DNA of 11,604 bases from Bryobacteraceae bacterium (GTDB lineage: Bacteria; Acidobacteriota; Terriglobia; Bryobacterales; Bryobacteraceae): assembly GCA_014379815.1 (NCBI GenBank), contig JACMLA010000628.1, forward strand, positions 1-11,604, read 5' to 3'. A program made the translations under genes and the position numbers. This document shows positions 7,476 through 11,604 of the stretch, piece by piece. Below the pieces are notes generated by a model, which saw nothing but the letters and a program-made list of their open reading frames with translations, did no database searches and had not been told where the DNA came from. The stretch's first letter is position 1, and every line of letters starts with the position of its first letter.

Positions 7476-8076
7476 CTTCCACGGCCGTTGCCGCTGAAGG
7501 GCTCGCAGTCGCGCGGCTGATGTCGCGATAAAGCCAGGCTTTCGCGGTAACCCAGTCCCTCTTCACGGTCGCCGGAGAAATACCCAGAACCTCCGCGGTC
7601 TCCTCCACAGTCAAGCCTGTGAAGAACCGGAGTTCCACGATACGCGCCTGCTGCGGATCTACTTTGGCCAGGCTGTTCAGGGCATCGTCGAGAGCGACAA
7701 GGTCCATGTCTTTCCTGTCGGGTAACGCAATCGCCTCGTCAAGAGACAATCGCGGCGCACCGGATCCGCGTTTGGACGCGTAGCGCGACCTCGCATGGTC
7801 CACCAGAATGCGCCGGATCATCTGCGCGGCAACGCCAAAGAAATGCGCCCGGTTCTGCCACCGTACACTGCGCTGATCGACCATCCGGATAAACGCTTCA
7901 TGGACCAGCGCGGTGCTCTGCAGTGTGTGGTCCGGTCGTTCTTTACGGAGGTAGCGTCCCGCAAGCCTGCGCAGTTCGCCGTAGACGAGAGGGGTCAGCT
8001 GCTCCAGCGCGGACTGGTCGCCATTGCTCCAGTCCATTAGCAGTTTGGTCACCTGCTGCGTCGATGTTTCGCTCAT
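7465..8076 (-). CDS. ECF-type RNA polymerase sigma factor (TIGR02999 / Sigma70_ECF family)
   Basis: 203 residues, close to the family's usual 180-200. Region 2 spans about 8-105, with LLPLVYGELRRLAGRYL-like helices, the family hallmark HTLQSTALVHEAFIRMVDQ (50-68), then WQNRAHFFGVAAQMIRRILVDHAR (73-96) for -10 recognition and melting. Region 4 spans about 125-185, with the helix-turn-helix LTVEETAEVLGISPATVKRDW (155-175) for -35 binding. The DxED-like acidic patch of typical ECF region 2.2 is replaced by LQSTA (52-56). No anti-sigma gene is adjacent; the next gene, overlapping by 11 nt, is a kinase, as is common for this family in acidobacteria and planctomycetes. The residues after about 187 are a Ser/Ala/Thr-rich tail. 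The ATG is placed 24 nt from a good -10 element; AGGT 11 nt upstream of it is a weak ribosome site. Regulon unknown. Confidence 0.93.
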   Translation of the reverse strand: MSETSTQQVTKLLMDWSNGDQSALEQLTPLVYGELRRLAGRYLRKERPDHTLQSTALVHEAFIRMVDQRSVRWQNRAHFFGVAAQMIRRILVDHARSRYASKRGSGAPRLSLDEAIALPDRKDMDLVALDDALNSLAKVDPQQARIVELRFFTGLTVEETAEVLGISPATVKRDWVTAKAWLYRDISRATASPSAATAVEDAG

Positions 8077-8099
8077 ATTTGTGCTACCTGGCCAACGGG

Positions 8100-8128
8100 A
8101 CTATATCACGGACAACTCAGTCCGGAAA
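8100..8128 (-). promoter_or_regulatory. candidate housekeeping promoter for the sigma/kinase(/hisC) operon
   Basis: Read on the minus strand, TTTCCG (8128-8123) and TATAGT (8105-8100) are separated by exactly 17 nt. The -10 matches consensus at five of six positions and the -35 at three of six. The predicted start point lies about 17 nt before the sigma gene ATG, which fits a short leader. This is the only good promoter in the 70-bp gap and suggests basal transcription by the housekeeping sigma, not strict autoregulation. Sequence match only. Confidence 0.5.
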
Positions 8129-8146
8129 CGACGCCCGGGTTAACAC

Positions 8147-9436
8147 TCACCGGGTAGGCGACGGCTGCCGGAACTCATCGAACAACTGAAGATTCCGGTT
8201 GCCTGCAGGCACTTCCCTGCCTTCCACAAAGACGTACCGAATCTCGGACCGTATGTCCAGAGGGTCGCCTTTGACAACCAGCAGGTTCGCCAGTTTTCCT
8301 GATTCTATAGAACCAACTTTATCAGCGACTCCAAGGATCTGCGCGGGCCACAGCGTCAGGGCCTTCAAGGCATCCTCCCGCTCCAGACCATACGCCGCAG
8401 CCATCGCGGCGCGATACGGGAGATTGCGAACATCCGAGGTCGCTCCACTGACAATCGCGAATGGCACGCCCGCCCGACGCAGTGTTTCAGGCGTGGAGAA
8501 CGTGACGTCATAAGGATCGTCAGCCGAGCGCGGCAGTTCATGTACGGCACTGTACAGAACACCTACTTTATTCTTAACGAGTAAGTCCGTAAGCTTCCAG
8601 GCATCGGCTCCACCGGCTATCAGCAGTTTCAAGCCAAACTCACTGGCGAAGTCTACAGCCGCCTTGATGTCTCTGTAGGTGTCTGCGGGAACAATAATTG
8701 GCCTCTCACCACGTACCACCGGCAACATCGCTTCCAAAGCACTGTCAATTGCTGAAGCAGGCGTATTCGCCGACCGCGCCCGCATGTCGGAGTATCGCTT
8801 CGCTTCCCTCAGATACTGCTTCAGCTTCTCCAGATCTTCTGCCCGACGCCGGGCCGCTTCGTTCTCCGCCGACCCTCCATTGCCCGCAGCCGGAGTATCC
8901 CCGCCACCCTCTCCGCGGCGACCGGTTGGTGGCGCTGGCAGATTGACCACCATCCCCGCATTCTTCAGCAGGGCCATCTGATCCGGATACTTTCCAAGCA
9001 GGTTTAACGCAGATGCGGTTCCAGAAATGCGTCCACCTGACGGTGCCACCAGAGCGGAAGTAACACCATTGACCCGCGCGGTCTTGATCATCTCGCTGTG
9101 AGGATTTACCGCAATCCACGCCTGTGCCGCCGGGTTGAACGGACCCAGTTCCGTTGTGTCTACACTGCCGCTAACACTGGAGATCTCCGCGAGACCCACC
9201 CGGGTCCACCCATCGATCCAGCCGGGATACACCGATAGCCCCGTAGCGTCGATTCTGCGTGCGCCTGTCGGAATGGAAACCTTCGATCCGACCGCCGAGA
9301 TTTTCCCGTCGGTGATGATCACCGTTGCGCGATCCATCGGCGCGCTGCTCACCGACACCACGCGTCCGTTAGTGATCGCAATCACTTCAGCTGCCGAAGC
9401 AGCGCCAGCCAAAAACATTACCAGCCCGAAGCGCAT
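8147..9436 (-). CDS. secreted amidohydrolase-like protein lacking the metal ligands
   Basis: 429 residues. A signal peptide (about 1-15, cleavage near AASA|A) predicts export. The fold is that of the imidazolonepropionase-like amidohydrolase superfamily: N-terminal beta-sandwich (AITNGRVVSV, ITDGKISAVG), the YPGWID turn into the barrel, and the C-terminal EDALKALTLWPAQILG ... VGSIESGKLANLLVVKGDP. The metal site is not canonical. The usual HxH after the first strand reads W77-T-R79, the later His positions read IIVPAD (247-252) and AGGADAW (274-280), and the terminal Asp region reads VSGATSD (329-335). Residues 170-200 are a Gly/Ala/Arg-rich insertion. It is therefore probably a non-hydrolytic or otherwise altered module. 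It overlaps the upstream gene by one nucleotide (TAATG) and has a GAGGAG ribosome site, so the two products are probably made together and may form a complex. The substrate or partner is unknown. Confidence 0.85.
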   Translation of the reverse strand: MRFGLVMFLAGAASAAEVIAITNGRVVSVSSAPMDRATVIITDGKISAVGSKVSIPTGARRIDATGLSVYPGWIDGWTRVGLAEISSVSGSVDTTELGPFNPAAQAWIAVNPHSEMIKTARVNGVTSALVAPSGGRISGTASALNLLGKYPDQMALLKNAGMVVNLPAPPTGRRGEGGGDTPAAGNGGSAENEAARRRAEDLEKLKQYLREAKRYSDMRARSANTPASAIDSALEAMLPVVRGERPIIVPADTYRDIKAAVDFASEFGLKLLIAGGADAWKLTDLLVKNKVGVLYSAVHELPRSADDPYDVTFSTPETLRRAGVPFAIVSGATSDVRNLPYRAAMAAAYGLEREDALKALTLWPAQILGVADKVGSIESGKLANLLVVKGDPLDIRSEIRYVFVEGREVPAGNRNLQLFDEFRQPSPTR

Positions 9437-11604
9437 TAGTGAAACTCCTCATGATCGTCATGCCCAGCTTCGGAGGTAGGCGCATTTGCATCTCTTTCAA
9501 ACTCTTCTTTCCAGGGAAGACGAGCCTTCAAGTCACGCTCGCGATCGAAGACAACCTGACCGTCTACCAGCGTCATCTCCACACGTGCGTAGGGACTGAA
9601 CGGATGAGCGTTGAACACGGCAAGGTCAGCGTCCATTCCCGGCTCGATGGCGCCAACCCGTTTCTCGACACCTAGCATCCATGCGGGTTCTGCGGTGATC
9701 ATTCGCAGTGCCTCTTCCTCGGTCAACCCGCCGTACTTCATTGCTTTGGCGGCTTCGGAGTACAGGCGGCGCGCGCGCTCATCAGAATCCGAGTTGACCG
9801 CCGTCCGGATGCCAGCCTTCACCATCAGGGCAGCGTTGTAGGCCGTCCCATCGAAGGCCTCCATTTTGTATCCCCAGTTGTCAGCAAACGTGGACGCGCC
9901 TGCCCCGTGCTTCTTGATCTTCTCGGTAACCTTGTAGCCTTCCAAAACATGCTGCAAAGACCGGATCTTGAAGCCAAATTCATCGGCCAGATCCAGCAAC
10001 ATCGAGATCTCATCCGCACGGTAGCAATGCGCATGGACCAGAATCTTTCCGTCCAGGACATCCCGGATCGCGTCGAGAGTTAAATTGCGTTCCGGCGGCA
10101 TCGCTTTCTCATTACGGCCGACCTTCGCCTGGTAATCGTCCCACTGCTGCCTGTACTCGCGGCCTGCCTTGAAAGTTTCGCGAATCACGTTCTCCACGCC
10201 CATGCGGGTCGCCGGAAAACGCGGAGTTCCGCTGGCGCGGCTGTTGGATCTCTTGGGATTCTCGCCAAGCGCCATCTTGATCCCTCGTGGAGCGCCGGGA
10301 AACAACATCTGCTCTACCGGACTTCCCCACTTCAGCTTCACTGTTGCGTTTTGTCCACCGATCGCGTTGGCACTGCCATGAAGGATGTTCAGGGTGGTCA
10401 CACCGCCCGCGGCCGAGCGGTACAAGTTCACATCATCCGGGTTCAATACATCAGTGATCCGGCATTGGGCCGTGACCGCGGGTCCACTTTCGTTAACACC
10501 GCCGGCGGTAGCAGAATGCGAGTGCGAATCGATGATTCCCGGCATGATAAATCGCCCCGTCCCATCGATGACTTTGGCATCGGCAGGCGCTTTTACCGAA
10601 GCACCGACTTCCTCGATCTTGCCTTCGTGGAGCCAGATCGTTCCATTCGCGATCGTGCCTTTGGTAACGGTCAGAATCGTTGCGTTGCGGATGACAAGAT
10701 CGCGAGCCACTGGTTCCGGATTCGGTGGACGGCGATCCGGCAACGGCGAAGCCGTCGTGTTTTCCGGCCTTGCTGCCCGTGGCGTCGCAGGCGAGGGGTC
10801 GTCATTTGTAGCGGGCTGAGTCTGACCATCTGTCTGCGCGGGCGGAGCAGTCTGCGCCGGTGAAGACTGATTCCGGGAAATCAAAGCAGAGCCTCGATTG
10901 CCGGGAAGTACGGCTGGCGAGAAATACAGCTGGCCATCGATCATCACGGCACGAACGCGAGTCCGTTGTTCAAAGATGTCGCCTTCCGCAAAGGCAAGGT
11001 TGGCAATCTTCCCCTTCTCAATCGTGCCGACTTGCGCCGACGCCCCAAGAATGTCGGCTGGTGAAACAGTCAGGGCTTTCAACGCTGCATCGGCGGCTAG
11101 TCCGCGCCGGATAGCAGTTCGAACCTTGTCGCGGATCTGGTCTGCACGCTCCCACGTGCCGGTTGCGAAAGCCCAGCGGACTCCCGCAGTCTCGAGCTTG
11201 CCAGGATTCTCCTCCGCAGCGATCCGCGCAGGGTTATTGGCGGGGATCTCAGCTTCAGCACCCGGTGCCGCAAATATGCTTCGACCTACTGCGGCAGGCT
11301 GCAGAGAAAGGCTCACCAGAACCGGGATATTGCGCGCTTTCAAAAGATCCGACACCCTCCACGCCTCGACACCCCCAAGGATCATGGGCCGGAGGCGGAA
11401 CTCGTCGGCAAAGCGTATCGCGCGGCGAATCTGTTCCGCGCTATCGGCTGCAAACATCACCGGAATCTTTCCATCCAGTACCGGAAGCAGAGCTTCGCTG
11501 ACCGGATCGCTCGTGGGCCTCGGCAAACCACTGCGACCACTGGCTTCATACAGCTTTTGCGCCTCCCGATAACCTTGCGCTTTCAGCAGGCTCTGGCGAA
11601 GAAC
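9436..11604 (-). CDS. two-module amidohydrolase (degenerate N-module fused to an intact C-module), 5' truncated
   Basis: The frame is open to the window edge, so the true start lies beyond; the TTG at 11526 is internal. 722 residues are visible. Visible residues 1-230 are the end of a first amidohydrolase-like module without metal ligands (VMFAAD, MILGGVEAW, FATGTW) but with the C-terminal DAALKALTVSPADILG ... GTIEKGKIANLAFAEGD. A Pro/Ala/Thr-rich linker follows (about 239-300). The second module (about 303-700) looks catalytically complete: MPGIIDSHSHS with H361 and H363, VHAHCYRADE with H524/H526, LQHVLEGY with H552, and AVNSDSDE with D606, ending EEALRMITAEPAWMLG ... GAIEPGMDADLAVFNAHP. 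The superfamily hydrolyses C-N and related bonds with one or two metals; the substrate here is unknown, and prolidase-like or imidazolonepropionase-like peptidases are the nearest relatives I can name. The C-terminus is His/acid-rich (GHDDHEEFH). Export is likely by analogy with the coupled downstream protein, but the N-terminus is not visible. Confidence 0.85.
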   Translation of the reverse strand, partial: VLRQSLLKAQGYREAQKLYEASGRSGLPRPTSDPVSEALLPVLDGKIPVMFAADSAEQIRRAIRFADEFRLRPMILGGVEAWRVSDLLKARNIPVLVSLSLQPAAVGRSIFAAPGAEAEIPANNPARIAAEENPGKLETAGVRWAFATGTWERADQIRDKVRTAIRRGLAADAALKALTVSPADILGASAQVGTIEKGKIANLAFAEGDIFEQRTRVRAVMIDGQLYFSPAVLPGNRGSALISRNQSSPAQTAPPAQTDGQTQPATNDDPSPATPRAARPENTTASPLPDRRPPNPEPVARDLVIRNATILTVTKGTIANGTIWLHEGKIEEVGASVKAPADAKVIDGTGRFIMPGIIDSHSHSATAGGVNESGPAVTAQCRITDVLNPDDVNLYRSAAGGVTTLNILHGSANAIGGQNATVKLKWGSPVEQMLFPGAPRGIKMALGENPKRSNSRASGTPRFPATRMGVENVIRETFKAGREYRQQWDDYQAKVGRNEKAMPPERNLTLDAIRDVLDGKILVHAHCYRADEISMLLDLADEFGFKIRSLQHVLEGYKVTEKIKKHGAGASTFADNWGYKMEAFDGTAYNAALMVKAGIRTAVNSDSDERARRLYSEAAKAMKYGGLTEEEALRMITAEPAWMLGVEKRVGAIEPGMDADLAVFNAHPFSPYARVEMTLVDGQVVFDRERDLKARLPWKEEFERDANAPTSEAGHDDHEEFH
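9445..9450 (-). promoter_or_regulatory. ribosome binding site (GAGGAG) inside the upstream gene
   Basis: On the minus strand GAGGAG lies 8 nt before the ATG at 9436 and within the last codons of the upstream gene, whose TAA shares its final A with this ATG. This fixes the start and supports translational coupling of the two amidohydrolase genes. Confidence 0.65.

Noticed and set aside
8134..8154. Inverted repeat CCCGG/CCGGG at the end of the 429-residue amidohydrolase gene, as a terminator
   Set aside because: A 5-bp stem with an 11-nt loop that overlaps the stop codon and is followed by no clear T run on the minus strand. It might slow polymerase but is not a convincing intrinsic terminator, so readthrough into the sigma gene is possible.
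10351..10863. Long + strand frames opposite the linker and second module of the large amidohydrolase
   Set aside because: Antisense shadows of a high-GC coding region; the opposite strand holds intact catalytic motifs at these positions.
11524..11526. TTG at the apparent start of the two-module amidohydrolase
   Set aside because: The frame continues open for 26 more codons to the window edge, and those residues align with the region before the same motif in the 429-residue paralogue. The gene is truncated by the window and does not start here.

Overview
The window looks like chromosomal DNA of a soil-type Acidobacteriota, probably of the Bryobacterales/Solibacter kind. This is inferred from gene content, not from a marker gene. 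The main clues are a sigma factor of the TIGR02999/Sigma70_ECF type overlapping a Ser/Thr kinase that carries a C-terminal TolB-like propeller, a TonB-dependent receptor with an N-terminal carboxypeptidase-regulatory-like domain, and a pair of secreted amidohydrolase-like proteins. Base composition is moderately GC-rich. I see no mobile element, CRISPR array, tRNA or rRNA.

Left part (1-3346, mostly + strand): the 3' end of a GH43-like glycosidase gene, cut by the window edge; a possible 85-residue gene on the opposite strand that overlaps its 3' end; a complete 774-residue TonB-dependent receptor-like outer membrane protein; and a 59-codon membrane-protein gene with a near-perfect Shine-Dalgarno sequence, lying in what would otherwise be called an intergenic gap.

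Right part (3360-11604, all - strand): read in the direction of transcription, this has a 5'-truncated double-module amidohydrolase, a second amidohydrolase-like protein coupled to it through a TAATG overlap, then a 70-bp gap with a good sigma-70-like promoter. After the gap come an ECF-type sigma factor, a transmembrane Ser/Thr kinase overlapping it by 11 nt, and hisC only 21 nt further on. The sigma factor and kinase very probably form one signalling unit: a periplasmic propeller, a membrane helix, a cytoplasmic kinase and a sigma factor. hisC may simply be carried on the same transcript.

Three observations stand out. The sigma factor has Ser/Thr and neutral residues where most ECF sigmas have an acidic region 2.2 patch, which fits activation by its partner kinase. 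Of three amidohydrolase modules in the right-hand operon, one keeps all visible metal ligands, while the other two have lost theirs and share the same replacement motifs, which suggests conserved non-canonical modules and not decay. The 59-residue membrane protein appears to be a real gene of unknown function. I do not see a complete, clearly undescribed multi-gene system; the sigma/kinase pair is the nearest to one, and pairs of this kind are already known.
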